Shown here piece after piece: positions 7,463-17,392 of a stretch of DNA of 64,000 nt. The notes beneath the pieces were generated by a model. The model made no database searches, was not told where the DNA came from, and saw only the letters and a list, made by a program, of their open reading frames with translations. The stretch's first letter is position 1; each line of letters opens with the position of its first letter. The DNA comes from Pinibacter soli (lineage in GTDB: Bacteria; Bacteroidota; Bacteroidia; Chitinophagales; Chitinophagaceae): contig NZ_JASBRG010000007.1 in the NCBI RefSeq assembly GCF_029961145.1, positions 662,155 to 726,154 of the forward strand, written 5' to 3'. The position numbers were made by a program, and so were the translations under genes.

Positions 7463-7485
7463 TTTGTAAAAACTTTAAGGTTCAA

Positions 7486-10400
7486 CTAGAAAGTTAATTG
7501 CACGCCAAACATGTATCGTCTCGGAATTCCCAGGCCAAATGCTGATTGACCAAAACCCTGCGCTTCACCAACTGAGGGCCCTTCCGGATTTGCGGCTACG
7601 ATCGATTTTGAGTAAAGTGTATATAGGTTGTCGCCACTTACGTAGAAGCTACATGTCGACAGCCTGAGCTTTGTCAAAATTGAAGACGGAAGATCATAGC
7701 TTAACCGAACACTGCGCAAAGATGCATTGCTGGCATCATGCATGTATTTACTGGAACCAAAGTAATCTCTGTATCCAGTTCCCTGGTAATAAACCCAAGG
7801 CTCAGTTGCATTGGTTTGACCGGGAGTAGTCCACGGCACCTGGTTATTTTTATACTTTATCTGGTTATACAGCATTGGGGACGTTCCCTGATAAGCTCGT
7901 GCCGCACCATCATTCATCACATACTTTAACGCATAGGTGATCAACACGTTCAAAGAAAATTGTTTGTATGAAAAAGTGTTCGTGAAGCCACCGTAAAATT
8001 TAGGTTGGAATGAACCAATGGATTGATTTTGGCGCTGATCTGTGGATGCACCAACCTCAGCTACTGAATTAACCAATTCAACACCTGTTTTTTTACCGCT
8101 TGCATCAAAAATCAATTTTTCATATTGAGGTTTGCCGGTTTGCGGATCTACGCCTGCCCATTTTACTGCTTTTAAAGTATTGATATCTTCTCCCGGATAT
8201 AAATAGTAGGCTTGTTGGTTCCAACCTTGCACCAACGAATCGTTTGCTACCGCAATAATTTTATTTCTGTTATAACTTAGATTAAACGAAGTGCTCCACT
8301 GAAAATCTTTTTTATTTACTGCTCTCCAGTTCAGCATCAATTCTACTCCATGGTTTTGCACGTTTGCAACATTCTGCCATTGCGTTGGAAAACCATAAGT
8401 TGGTGGCAATGCCACTTTTTGAAGCAAATCCTCAGAACGTCTGGAGTAAGCATCCAGTGTTACATCAAGATTTTTAAACAAGGTAAAATCCAGACCTCCA
8501 TTAAAGGTTTTGGTAATCTCCCATTTCAGGTTCGGGTTGGCAAGTACGGCTACAACTGCAGCGTTTTGACCGCTATATTGCAATGTAGGATTGTACAAGG
8601 TTTTCGTAAGAAAATTATCTCCTAATTGTGATCCTGTGGTACCGTAGCTCGCACGCACCTTAAGGTTATTAACCCATTTTACATTCTTCATGAAGTTTTC
8701 ATTATTCACGATCCACGCAGCACCTGTTGAGTAGAATGTTCCATAGCGGTTATCAGCGCCAAAACTGCTTGATGCGTCTGTTCTGATTGATCCGCTAACG
8801 GTATAGCGATCGTTGTAGGTATAGCCTGCCTCTCCAAAGGCAGAAAACTGTGCACGCTTATCAGTTCCACCTTCTATGTTGCCTGCTTTTGTAGTAGGGA
8901 TGCCAAATATTGAAAAATCATATGAAGGCCCAACCTGGCTGCCCATTGAAATCTGAGGATAACCAGCCCTTACATGGTTTACATTTACAGTTGAAAAATC
9001 TCGTGTTGTTTCCCCATACTCCATCGCTGCAAGTGCCCTGATGGCGCTTTTACCATACTTCTTTCTAAATGACAACTGATTTGAGGTAAGAAAATTTGAA
9101 AGGTTGCTGGTAGTGGTTCCCAAAAATCCTTGCGGTGCATAATAGATCGTTCCACCATTATAGGTTCTTACATCAATATAAGTCTGGTTCTTGTTATAAT
9201 TCAGGTTGCCGGAGTTGGTACTTGACAAACTCAACCAGTCGGTAATTCTGTATTCCAATCTTACAGATCCAAAGAAGAGTTGCGATTGAAGCTTGTTAAA
9301 ATTATACTGTTTATCAAAAAGAGGATTACCTTTTACTACCGGGATACCATTAAATTTATAATTGAGGGTTTGAGTAACGTTGCCATTTGAGTCATAAGGG
9401 TTCGCCCATGGAATCAATTGTCCGAAGAAATCAGTATTTGCATTCGGATCACGCTTACCACTATTGATGATGCCGTTTAAAGAAACATTCAATGAAAGCC
9501 TGCTGGTCAGTCTTGAATCCAGGTTTAATCTGAAATTTCCTCTTGTAAGCCCATTCTGTACCCCGGTTGATTGTTCGTTATAATAAGTGCCACCAAAATA
9601 ATATTTCGATCTTTCATTTCCACCACTTGCAGACAGGTTTGCTTCCATCGTATTGCTGGTTACAAAAACAAATTTTGTCCAGTCATATGAGTTAGCAACA
9701 ACTTGCTGTGTGGGCAATTTATAATGCAGGTAGTCTTCTACTGTTGGAAACATACTTGCCAGGCTTCCTCCGTTGACACTATAATCTGCAGTAAAATAGT
9801 CCTTTTGATAGTTGTACAGTTCCTGGCCATTCATGTATTTTATGGTACCCTGGTTCGGCTTGTTGATACCATACTTTAATTCAGCACTAACGCGAGGTCT
9901 GGCATCTTTGCCTTTCTTCGTTGTTACCACCAATACACCACCCGCTGCTCTTGAGCCATATACGGCAGTTGCTGCAGCGTCTTTAAGCGTAGTAATCTCT
10001 TGAATTTCGTTTGGACTCACCAGTTCTTTTAAGTTTTGATTTGGCATGATCACACCATCAAGCACAATCAATGGTCCATAGTTGATCGTTGGAATTACAT
10101 ATTCATTTGCCTGGTCAAGTCCCACGCCTACAATACTGCTTTGACCGCGCATAAAGATCTGGCCGCCACTGCTTGTTGGATCGCCCGCATTTTGTTCTGA
10201 TATATACAAACCAGTTACCCTACCCTTAAGAAGTGAAGTAGGATCGGATGTAGTAATGCCTTTTCTCAACTCATCACCTGATATTTTTTGTACAGCACCG
10301 GTGATCTCACCAGGCTTCTTTGAACTGTAACCTGTAGACACAACAATTTCTTCCTGCACCTGCATTTCAGGCTCCATTGTAACATTCACTTTTGGAACAG

Positions 10401-10983
10401 ATGAGCCAATTGTAATCTTCTTTGAGTAAGCCTTGTAACCAATGCTGGAAATCTCAAGTGTGTACTCTCCCTGCGGAACATTGGCAAGTGAAAACTCTCC
10501 CCTGCTATTAGTAGCCATGCCAATGCCAATAGGCTTTAGCATAACTGCGGCTCCGGCGACAGGACCCTCTTTACAAAACACAGTTCCTTTTAATGTTGCA
10601 GGTATTGGATCATTTGATTCAACTAATGGAGCAGAAGTATTTTGTTTCACTCGCTTAGACAACATAATTGTCTTATCACTTAGCGAAAAGTCCAGGTCCT
10701 GATCCTTTAGAACCATTGTAAGAAAATCGCTCAATGCTACATCCTTTGCTGAAACACTAACCGGCTTTGTATTTTTAATCAGCTCTGTAGAATAAAACGT
10801 CACATAGCCGGTTTGCTTTTTTATAACGGAAAAAATCTGCGTAAGTGAAACATCCTTACCTGAGTAGGTAATACGCTGTGCAATACTCTTTGCAAAGACT
10901 TGTGTAGACACCATTACAAATACTGCTACAATGCGTAAGAATCTTCTATGCATCCCATAGCCGGGGAAACGTTTATGTCGCAT
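7486..10983 (-). CDS. SusC/RagA TonB-dependent transporter with STN domain
   Basis: 1165 residues. After a signal peptide (about 11-36) comes an STN (secretin/TonB short N-terminal) domain at about 40-115, which passes the signal to FecR, then a carboxypeptidase-regulatory-like domain (about 128-205), then the plug with the DGVIMPN region and the ALKDAAATAVYGSRAAGG-type motif (here TTLKDAAATAVYGSRAAGG), then a 22-strand outer-membrane barrel ending in an aromatic-rich strand. An internal start ten codons later (10953) is equally plausible. The STN domain and the upstream sigma/FecR genes mark it as a signalling transporter, unlike the two other SusC proteins in this window as far as visible. 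Confidence 0.93.
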   Translation of the reverse strand: MRHKRFPGYGMHRRFLRIVAVFVMVSTQVFAKSIAQRITYSGKDVSLTQIFSVIKKQTGYVTFYSTELIKNTKPVSVSAKDVALSDFLTMVLKDQDLDFSLSDKTIMLSKRVKQNTSAPLVESNDPIPATLKGTVFCKEGPVAGAAVMLKPIGIGMATNSRGEFSLANVPQGEYTLEISSIGYKAYSKKITIGSSVPKVNVTMEPEMQVQEEIVVSTGYSSKKPGEITGAVQKISGDELRKGITTSDPTSLLKGRVTGLYISEQNAGDPTSSGGQIFMRGQSSIVGVGLDQANEYVIPTINYGPLIVLDGVIMPNQNLKELVSPNEIQEITTLKDAAATAVYGSRAAGGVLVVTTKKGKDARPRVSAELKYGINKPNQGTIKYMNGQELYNYQKDYFTADYSVNGGSLASMFPTVEDYLHYKLPTQQVVANSYDWTKFVFVTSNTMEANLSASGGNERSKYYFGGTYYNEQSTGVQNGLTRGNFRLNLDSRLTSRLSLNVSLNGIINSGKRDPNANTDFFGQLIPWANPYDSNGNVTQTLNYKFNGIPVVKGNPLFDKQYNFNKLQSQLFFGSVRLEYRITDWLSLSSTNSGNLNYNKNQTYIDVRTYNGGTIYYAPQGFLGTTTSNLSNFLTSNQLSFRKKYGKSAIRALAAMEYGETTRDFSTVNVNHVRAGYPQISMGSQVGPSYDFSIFGIPTTKAGNIEGGTDKRAQFSAFGEAGYTYNDRYTVSGSIRTDASSSFGADNRYGTFYSTGAAWIVNNENFMKNVKWVNNLKVRASYGTTGSQLGDNFLTKTLYNPTLQYSGQNAAVVAVLANPNLKWEITKTFNGGLDFTLFKNLDVTLDAYSRRSEDLLQKVALPPTYGFPTQWQNVANVQNHGVELMLNWRAVNKKDFQWSTSFNLSYNRNKIIAVANDSLVQGWNQQAYYLYPGEDINTLKAVKWAGVDPQTGKPQYEKLIFDASGKKTGVELVNSVAEVGASTDQRQNQSIGSFQPKFYGGFTNTFSYKQFSLNVLITYALKYVMNDGAARAYQGTSPMLYNQIKYKNNQVPWTTPGQTNATEPWVYYQGTGYRDYFGSSKYMHDASNASLRSVRLSYDLPSSILTKLRLSTCSFYVSGDNLYTLYSKSIVAANPEGPSVGEAQGFGQSAFGLGIPRRYMFGVQLTF

Positions 10984-11103
10984 AAGTTTAAAATAGTTTT
11001 GGTTAAAGTTGGATACAAGTGATAAAAATCAAGCAATACATACCCCTTCAAACAGGTCGCGACCCCGTTTGCTTTTGGTATCAACAGCAGTGTTTAAAAA
11101 ATA

Positions 11104-12351
11104 TTATTTAGCCGGTTGGTTTACTATAATCAATTTTCTCTCCGATTCTATTCTAAAATGAACACCCATTTTTTCAAGTCCTTTCAATACTTCCGATAAC
11201 GGCACTGACCTGCTCATACCTCCACCAAACTGAATATCGGCGACACCTTTTTCATACTCCACATCCAGATCATACCAGCGTGACAACTCACGCATCAATG
11301 CGTGTAGGTGCACGCCATCAAAATTAAACAGCCCATTTCTCCAATCCATTGCTTTATCAATATCCGCGTGTGCAATAACATTCATATTATTGTTGTCGCC
11401 TTCGTTAGCCATTACAGCCTGCTGGCCGGGACTGAGATCAACATCCTTGGCATTGGCAACTCTTCCGTTTTTCACATCCGCTTTTAAACGGATTTTTCCT
11501 TCCAGCAAAGTTATTCTCGAATCATCATCATCTTCATAAGTATCTACATTGAAATGCGTTCCCAATACCTGCACCACACATTTATTTGTTTGCACAAAGA
11601 ACGGCTTGTCTTTATTAGATGCCACTTCAAAGTAGCCCTCTCCTGTTATGGTTACGCGTCTTTCTTTTCCTGTAAATGCCGTCGGATAAGTGATCGACGA
11701 AGCAGCATTTAACCACACATGCGTTTCGTCTGGCAATACCAAATGAATTTGCCCGCCTTTTGGAGTGCGAATGGTGTTGTATTCATTTCCAGCATTCGTG
11801 TTATTATCCGAAGGCGTATAAGCCACCTCTCCATTGCCTTTTACATTAATAGTACTTCCAAGTTGTTGTCCGATAACACCATGTACAGAATCGCTCAAAA
11901 CAACTACAGAACCATCGGCCAGTGTAAGGGTAGCTTTATTGGACGCAGGCGGCAAATCAAATTTCCCAGATATATCCTGCTGTGCCAATTCTGTCTGCTT
12001 AGATTGTTTTTGCCAACGAAAAACAGGAATTGCGATTGCCAACAGCACGGCGGCAGCGGCTGCATATACCCAGTAACGACGCGATCCTTTTGATTTCTTA
12101 TCGATAGTTCTAATTATCCCTCCCTGTAACTCAAGGTCATCTTGTAGCTTGTTCCAAATGGTATCGGTCGAAATATTTTGAATTATTTTCAGCTCTTCAA
12201 CTAGCTGGCGCTCATCCATTATTTGTGATAACAGAAGTGCATTTTCATCAGAACTATTCAGCCAGTCGTCCAACTGGCGCTGCTCTTCCTGAGACAACTC
12301 TACACGTCTTACCTTCTTAAGCAATATATTTTTTATCTGATCTTCTGTCAT
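11104..12351 (-). CDS. FecR-family anti-sigma factor
   Basis: About 415 residues. A cytoplasmic N-terminal part (about 1-90) binds the sigma factor; one transmembrane helix follows (YWVYAAAAAVLLAIAIPVF, about 93-112); the periplasmic FecR domain (about 190-290, IRTPKGGQIHLVLPDETHVW) and a C-terminal DUF4974 segment (LMRELSRWYDLDVEYE) interact with the STN domain of the transporter. The ATG at 12351 is preferred to 13 extra in-frame codons upstream because MTEDQIKNILLKKV is a typical FecR start. It sits between the sigma gene and the SusC gene in one unit. Confidence 0.92.
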   Translation of the reverse strand: MTEDQIKNILLKKVRRVELSQEEQRQLDDWLNSSDENALLLSQIMDERQLVEELKIIQNISTDTIWNKLQDDLELQGGIIRTIDKKSKGSRRYWVYAAAAAVLLAIAIPVFRWQKQSKQTELAQQDISGKFDLPPASNKATLTLADGSVVVLSDSVHGVIGQQLGSTINVKGNGEVAYTPSDNNTNAGNEYNTIRTPKGGQIHLVLPDETHVWLNAASSITYPTAFTGKERRVTITGEGYFEVASNKDKPFFVQTNKCVVQVLGTHFNVDTYEDDDDSRITLLEGKIRLKADVKNGRVANAKDVDLSPGQQAVMANEGDNNNMNVIAHADIDKAMDWRNGLFNFDGVHLHALMRELSRWYDLDVEYEKGVADIQFGGGMSRSVPLSEVLKGLEKMGVHFRIESERKLIIVNQPAK

Positions 12352-12423
12352 GTAGTAATGGATAAATGGTTCCGTTCCATAGTAGAACAATCGGGTAACA
12401 AAAGCGTAACAATTTCTTTAAAA

Positions 12424-13026
12424 TTATTTTGCAGAAAATAGAAAGAAAAAAACAATGCAGCTCCTGAGCAGTGTTTCATCGGATAAAATTTCCCGTAAAG
12501 AGGCCAGCGCTCTTGCTTTTGAAGTACGTATATGAGCAGGAGTAGTTCCAAGCATTTTGGCGAGATCCGTAGTGGATTGTTCTTCTATATATATTTTATG
12601 CAACAAATCGCGGTGATGCAGTGGTAATTTATCGATAGCATTATGAATGGCTACCATTGTTTCTGCCTGTATTATTCGAGTGGTGATTGAACTGTCTGAG
12701 TGCGTCTCTCCTTCTGCCTGGATGGTTTGGTGCGCGGCTTTTACCATGCTCCTGCGTTTTACAAAATTCACTGACCTGTTATGTACTATTGAAAAAAGAT
12801 AAGCTCTCATTTCCGGGTAACCTCTCATGTCTTCTCTTTTCTGCCAAAGCTTTTGAAACGCCTCGCTTGCTGCATCTTCTGACTCTTCCTGATCGCCTGT
12901 TAGCTTTACACCAAAATATACCAACGCACGAATAAACCTTTCAAATAACGAGCGAAAGGCTTCTGCGTCACCGTTTCTAATCAGTTCTGCCAATTCAGCG
13001 TCACTATAGGGCAGTTGTTTTGTCAA
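12424..13026 (-). CDS. ECF (sigma-70 family) RNA polymerase sigma factor
   Basis: 200 residues. Region 2 spans about 20-95, with EDAASEAFQKLWQKREDMRG and AYLFSIVHNRSVNFVKRR; region 4 spans about 130-185, with LPLHHRDLLHKIYIEEQSTT and a helix-turn-helix. This is the FecI-like class paired with FecR. The C-terminal tail LLRSCIVFFFLFSAK is hydrophobic, which is unusual but seen in some members. It should direct transcription of the downstream transporter genes when the transporter senses its ligand. Confidence 0.92.
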   Translation of the reverse strand: MTKQLPYSDAELAELIRNGDAEAFRSLFERFIRALVYFGVKLTGDQEESEDAASEAFQKLWQKREDMRGYPEMRAYLFSIVHNRSVNFVKRRSMVKAAHQTIQAEGETHSDSSITTRIIQAETMVAIHNAIDKLPLHHRDLLHKIYIEEQSTTDLAKMLGTTPAHIRTSKARALASLREILSDETLLRSCIVFFFLFSAK

Positions 13027-13049
13027 GGGAGAAATTTAAGCGATAAGCG

Positions 13050-13077
13050 CAAACTACAATAAAAAAAGCAAGTCAAA
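13050..13077 (-). promoter_or_regulatory. Putative -33/-7 promoter of the sigma/FecR/SusCD unit
   Basis: On the minus strand TTTG (13077-13074) and TAGTTTG (13056-13050) are separated by 17 bases, close to the Bacteroidota -33/-7 pattern. The -7 box is one base short of the consensus. It lies 24 bases before the sigma-factor ATG. Confidence 0.5.
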
Positions 13078-13154
13078 AAAAAGTTAGGGGATGTTTTTTT
13101 GCTAACCCATTGCGATACAAGACTTCCGGAAACTTCTGCCAACTTTCAAACACA

Positions 13155-13183
13155 TGAGCCAACACCCAATTGGTGCCGGCTCA
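13155..13183 (-). terminator. Hairpin after the ABC permease
   Basis: Arms 13155-13166 and 13172-13183 pair over 12 positions around a five-base loop. On the minus strand two positions are G-U wobbles, while on the plus strand they would be A-C mismatches, so the structure fits an RNA made from the minus strand. There is no T run, so it may stabilise or only weakly terminate the transcript. Confidence 0.45.
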
Positions 13184-13208
13184 AGCCTTGTAACTAAAAA
13201 TGAAGCGG

Positions 13209-14017
13209 TTAGAGGTCTCTCTTCATATTAAACCTGAAACAACCGATCCAAACAATCAGCGTGAATACAAGCGTATATAAAAAATGATGTCCAGCATTCT
13301 TCATGGCCAGGTCGTATGCAGCCGGATCCATGCGGCCAAAGAATGCAGGCGGAGGAATCATGCGATCAGATATTTCAAAGGGAAGAAAATGTCCAATCAC
13401 AATATTCTTCATTTCGAGCACCTTTGTAAGAATGGGCTCCAGGATAAGAAACAGAAAAAGAAATACGCTCAATGCAATAAAAGACTTTCGCGAAAAGAAT
13501 CCAATGATAAAGGCAATGGACAATTGGGAGAATGTTTGCAGAAAAAAATAGGCAATAAAATAAATGCCACTCGCTCCCGCCTTATCAGTAGCTGCTGTAT
13601 TTTTCATTCCTACCAATAAACAAACAACCATGTACAACAACGTGATAATAATGGATATAATAACAACGTTAAAAGCTTTGCCGATAAGAATTGATTTCTA
13701 CTCCAGCCGTCAATGATGTTTTGCCGGTAGGTTTTAAACGTATATTCATTGGTGATCAACATGATCACAATGATTGCAGGAAATAGTATGAACCATGAAG
13801 AAAAATAGGCGACCGTGTGCCACACTTCGTTAAATGCAAACGGGTTGCCGATCATCAGTTTTATAGTCGCCATTTTCGGGTCGTCCAGAAAATGATGATA
13901 TACAACCGACATACAATAATTCACTGCGGGATAAGATATGGCAGTTATTACCAGTACCCACCAAAATGCCGGATAGGCTTTAATCTTGAGCCATTCTATT
14001 TTCAAAAGATTTGTCAT
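13209..14017 (-). pseudogene. ABC transporter permease, interrupted by one frameshift
   Basis: The first part (14017 to about 13690) reads MTNLLKIEWLKIKAYPAFWW through IIDGWSRNQF, the usual start of ABC-2-type permeases of this size class. In-frame reading then yields an abrupt end near 13610. Shifting frame near 13683-13690 continues the protein as IGKAFNVVIISIIITLLYMV and on to the end at 13209. Together they give about 270 residues with six hydrophobic helices. One missing base in TTCTTATCGG explains it. Either the gene is recently broken or the assembly has an error. It would partner the ATPase whose stop lies seven bases upstream. Confidence 0.75.
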
Positions 14018-14023
14018 GGGATA

Positions 14024-14917
14024 TTAGTTTTGTGTAAGTTCAAAGAAGCGCGTCTCCAGTTTTTGTTTGCGCACGTACAAATGATTTAGAACGATGCCAC
14101 TGTTGAAACAGAAGCTATTAATCTCTTCAAGATCTGCAGCGCCTTTTGGAAGGCCAATAACAACGAGATTTTTTTCTGTTCTGATATTTAATACGCCTAG
14201 ATATTTCCCCATCACAAAAAGCAATACTTCGGAATTTTCTGCCCCCAATTCAACTAAATCATCGTTTGACATTACTTCAGCAACAGGACCACAGGTTAAC
14301 AGCTTTCCGAATTTCATAATGGCAACATGCGTACAGATCTTTTCTACCTCATCGAGTAAGTGAGAAGCAACAATGATCGTGTGCCCTTTCGCATTCAATT
14401 CAAGGATCAATTCACGAATTTCTGCAATGCCAACCGGATCGAGTCCATTGGTTGGTTCATCCAATACTAAAATAGACGGAGACCCTAACAGCGCTGCACC
14501 AATCGCCAATCGTTGTTTCATCCCCAGGCTATAAGTGCTGAATTTGCTGTTGCGTCTATCAAATAACTTCACCTTCTGCAAAGCAATATCAATTTCGCCT
14601 TTCTTGCCACGGCCGCTTATCTGGCGGGTAATTTCAAGATTATTGGTTGCCGATAAATAGTGATAAAAGTTCGGCGTTTCCAACAATGTCCCAATGCATT
14701 GTCGCTGCACTTCAGAAGAAGCTTCACTGAACCAGTTGAATGTGCCACTATTGGCTTTTAATACATCTAATATGATGCTCAGCAATGTCGTCTTGCCGCT
14801 GCCATTAGGACCCAGAATTCCGAAAATGGAACCTTTGGGCACGCTGAAACTAATGCCATTTAAGGCTTTCGTGGCACCGTAAGATTTGTGGATGTTATTT
14901 ATTTCTAAAACCTTCAT
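14024..14917 (-). CDS. ABC transporter ATP-binding protein
   Basis: 297-residue cytoplasmic ATPase of an ABC-2 or multidrug/bacteriocin-type exporter. Walker A is GPNGSGKTT (about 37-45), the ABC signature is YSLGMKQRL (about 128-136), Walker B is ILVLDEPTNGLDP (about 149-161), and the switch histidine is in IIVASHLLDEVEK. The last 80 residues are the variable tail common in exporters of the CcmA/NatA class. It lies between a TlpA-like gene and the permease in one operon. Substrate unknown. Confidence 0.9.
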   Translation of the reverse strand: MKVLEINNIHKSYGATKALNGISFSVPKGSIFGILGPNGSGKTTLLSIILDVLKANSGTFNWFSEASSEVQRQCIGTLLETPNFYHYLSATNNLEITRQISGRGKKGEIDIALQKVKLFDRRNSKFSTYSLGMKQRLAIGAALLGSPSILVLDEPTNGLDPVGIAEIRELILELNAKGHTIIVASHLLDEVEKICTHVAIMKFGKLLTCGPVAEVMSNDDLVELGAENSEVLLFVMGKYLGVLNIRTEKNLVVIGLPKGAADLEEINSFCFNSGIVLNHLYVRKQKLETRFFELTQN

Positions 14918-14960
14918 TGGTATTTTGTTTTATGTATTGCACTGTGTGTTTATGCATCCG

Positions 14961-16091
14961 TTAGATTTTTGCCTGGTACATGGCAAACAACTTTTGCAGC
15001 TCCTCTATTTTTTCCGCAGAGGCTTTTTCTTTTTGAGCCAACTGAATTGCCTCCTGAATATTGCTAAGCGCAAGCTTATTGTTATTTGCATGATAATAGG
15101 TATTGGCCAATTCCTGATATGCCTTCACACTCCTGCCTCCATAGCCTTTTCCGCTATATGGATAGCTTAATAGTCTCTCCTGCACCTTTGCACATGCTAT
15201 ATACGTCTCCTTCGTTAAATTTGGTTTCTGCAAAGTCAACCCAACGGCATCCGACAAATTTAAGTACCGCGATAAGGGATCTGCCGCCATCTGTTTTAAT
15301 ACTGCGGGTACGCCACTCATGTCAACTTCCAGCAGTGCAAACAGTTTGTAAAATGCGAAGGCATCTTTTCTATCCGGAAACTGTTTTTCAAGCTGTTCAG
15401 CGTGCGACTTCATGGCAAGCATAATGGTTTGTTTATTAGTTGAATCCTGGAAGCCCTTTATCAACTGATCTTCCAAATCATCTTTTCCTTTCATTATTTG
15501 TGCCGCTTTAACTTTATCCCATGTACCCGCGAGAACCTGGCTCAGCGCCCAGTCAAGCTGGTCAAGATTAACATCTATCCAGGCTATTCTGCCATCTTTG
15601 TCAATGATGAACGTGGTTGGAAATCCCTGGCGACGCAAAGGTTTGATCCATGTATTATACATTGTATTGGCTTTACCATCCACAGCCACATTCAGTTTCA
15701 ATGTTTTCCCCTGGGGTGTTTTCAAAAATTCATTCACAACAGTCATTGCATCTTTCCCTTTGTTCTCACCAATATCTTCATAGCTATCAATAGAGGCAAA
15801 CTGTACTTTGCCTTTATATTTTTCCTCTATCGCACTGATCTGGGGAAACGAGGCAATACAACCACCACACCATGTGGCCCAGAAATCTATTACATATACA
15901 TTCCCTTTTTTGAACCCTGTTAAATGTTTGCCTTTGGCCCATCCCTCGACCTTCAAAGCAGGCGCAGCATCACCTATTTTTAAAGTAACATTCGAATTGA
16001 ATTGAGCCATTGCAACAACAGAACTGAGTGTAAACGCACCTATAAAAAGCCCGAAAACCACTCGTGTTTGCTTAAGATATTTCATGTTCAT
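14961..16091 (-). CDS. TlpA-like exported thioredoxin-fold protein (ABC linked)
   Basis: 376 residues (374 if the second ATG is used). Signal peptide about 1-30 (VVAMAQ). The redoxin domain at about 36-190 has the active site FWATWCGGC, cysteines about 75 and 78, and QGFPTTFIID for the cis-proline loop. The C-terminal half is helical with a TPR-like end (YYHANNNKLALSNIQEAIQ). The CGGC active site differs from the CGPC of its paralogue at 4834-5964 and should shift its redox potential. First gene of a unit with an ABC ATPase and permease; its promoter region is shared with the LytS-type kinase gene. Confidence 0.85.
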   Translation of the reverse strand: MNMKYLKQTRVVFGLFIGAFTLSSVVAMAQFNSNVTLKIGDAAPALKVEGWAKGKHLTGFKKGNVYVIDFWATWCGGCIASFPQISAIEEKYKGKVQFASIDSYEDIGENKGKDAMTVVNEFLKTPQGKTLKLNVAVDGKANTMYNTWIKPLRRQGFPTTFIIDKDGRIAWIDVNLDQLDWALSQVLAGTWDKVKAAQIMKGKDDLEDQLIKGFQDSTNKQTIMLAMKSHAEQLEKQFPDRKDAFAFYKLFALLEVDMSGVPAVLKQMAADPLSRYLNLSDAVGLTLQKPNLTKETYIACAKVQERLLSYPYSGKGYGGRSVKAYQELANTYYHANNNKLALSNIQEAIQLAQKEKASAEKIEELQKLFAMYQAKI

Positions 16092-16129
16092 TTTATTTAC
16101 TACCTTTTAATAATTTCTTTAAATCCTCT

Positions 16130-16137
16130 CAAAAGTA
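16130..16137 (-). promoter_or_regulatory. Putative -7 box of the TlpA/ABC unit
   Basis: TACTTTTG on the minus strand matches TAnnTTTG, 39 bases before the ATG at 16091. No good -33 element is seen, which suits an activator-dependent promoter. Confidence 0.4.
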
Positions 16138-16212
16138 ATTTTTGATAAAAATGAAGAAGAAGATACTAGACGAACACATTGTAATTCTATACTTAAAAAA
16201 ACGTCATTCACT

Positions 16213-16241
16213 TTTGTAGAAAAAAAATGCAGCTTTGTAGA
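16213..16241. promoter_or_regulatory. Direct repeat, candidate LytTR response-regulator site
   Basis: TTTGTAGA occurs at 16213-16220 and 16234-16241, a period of 21 bases. LytTR-type regulators bind two direct repeats spaced by two helical turns. The repeats lie between the divergent TlpA/ABC unit and the LytS/LytTR pair. Confidence 0.45.
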
Positions 16242-16345
16242 TTTAGAAAATTTATTTGAGCAAAAAAACAGAATATTAAACCCGTAGCAGTGCAACATCC
16301 GCTATTCAAAGTAATTCAAAGCCTGATTAATTTATCTGTAGAAAA

Positions 16346-17392
16346 TTGAAAGAACCAAAAGACATATTCATCAACTACCTGGTCAGTAAAAAGTATAGCA
16401 AATATCGAAGGGCAGTACTTTTTGCGATGTTACTGATTATAGTAATAGCGCTGATTATCGCTACCCGGAACATTCAACACATGTTTTGGTGGTATATGCC
16501 GGGTTTGTTTGTTTTACTGGCTGCTCCCATTCTTTTGAACCTATACCTGTTTCTACCACAATACCTTTTCAAAGGCAAGTATAAAAGCTATATAACTGTT
16601 TTGATCTCTTGCCTGTTATTGTTTTATTCTTGTCTAACTTTTTACTCCCAATACAGCTTTGTAAATGCTTCTGAAAAAACGCAACCCATTACTGTAGCCT
16701 CCTTTATATTGATGTTTCTGTTTTATCTATTCTTTATTGGCACTTTGATTGCGGCCACTTCTGCCATCAAGTTGTTCCAAAGATGGGTTAACGACACTTA
16801 TAGACTCATACAATTAGAGAACAGCTATTATAAAACTGAATTGGACCTGCTAAAAACAAATATCAGCCCACACTTCCTTTTCAATATGCTTAATAATATC
16901 GACGTCCTGATTGGCGCCGAACCGAAGAAAGCAAAAAAAATCGTGGTCGAGTTGTCGGATTTTATCAGGTATCAATTGTACGACAGTCAAAAAGAGAAAG
17001 TTTTTTTACACGCAGACATTGAATTTCTCACGCACTATTTGGAGATGGAAAAAATAAGACGTGACCATTTTCACTTTACCATCGAAACGCATCCAAAGGA
17101 TAGTCAACCCATCGAAGTGCCTCCATTGCTGTTTATTCCATTCGTGGAAAATGCTGTCAAACACAATGTTGATACTGAAGAAGCAAATGTATATGTGTCG
17201 TTTTCCATTAATAACAACCATCTGATATTTATTTGCACCAATCCGACAAACAAAAGCAGCACACAAAAAGTGGGGGGATTGGGATTGGCAAACGTGAAGC
17301 GCCGCCTGGAATTACTATATCCGGAAAAACATACGCTTGATATAACTGAGGGCGAAAATACCTTTCGTGTAATCTTAAATATAAAACTATGA
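16346..17392 (+). CDS. LytS/YehU-type sensor histidine kinase
   Basis: 348 residues. The N-terminal half has four transmembrane helices (about 23-41, 50-72, 82-103, 118-145). A short coiled linker leads to the His_kinase domain of the LytS class, with the phospho-acceptor in ISPHFLFNMLNN (His about 176), then a degenerate HATPase domain with the N box VPPLLFIPFVENAVKHNV and the G box GGLGLANVKRRL. The reading frame opens after a TAA at 16328 and the first usable start is a TTG at 16346; no ATG comes before the first helix. The last four bases overlap the response-regulator start (ATGA). Confidence 0.9.
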   Translation: MKEPKDIFINYLVSKKYSKYRRAVLFAMLLIIVIALIIATRNIQHMFWWYMPGLFVLLAAPILLNLYLFLPQYLFKGKYKSYITVLISCLLLFYSCLTFYSQYSFVNASEKTQPITVASFILMFLFYLFFIGTLIAATSAIKLFQRWVNDTYRLIQLENSYYKTELDLLKTNISPHFLFNMLNNIDVLIGAEPKKAKKIVVELSDFIRYQLYDSQKEKVFLHADIEFLTHYLEMEKIRRDHFHFTIETHPKDSQPIEVPPLLFIPFVENAVKHNVDTEEANVYVSFSINNNHLIFICTNPTNKSSTQKVGGLGLANVKRRLELLYPEKHTLDITEGENTFRVILNIKL

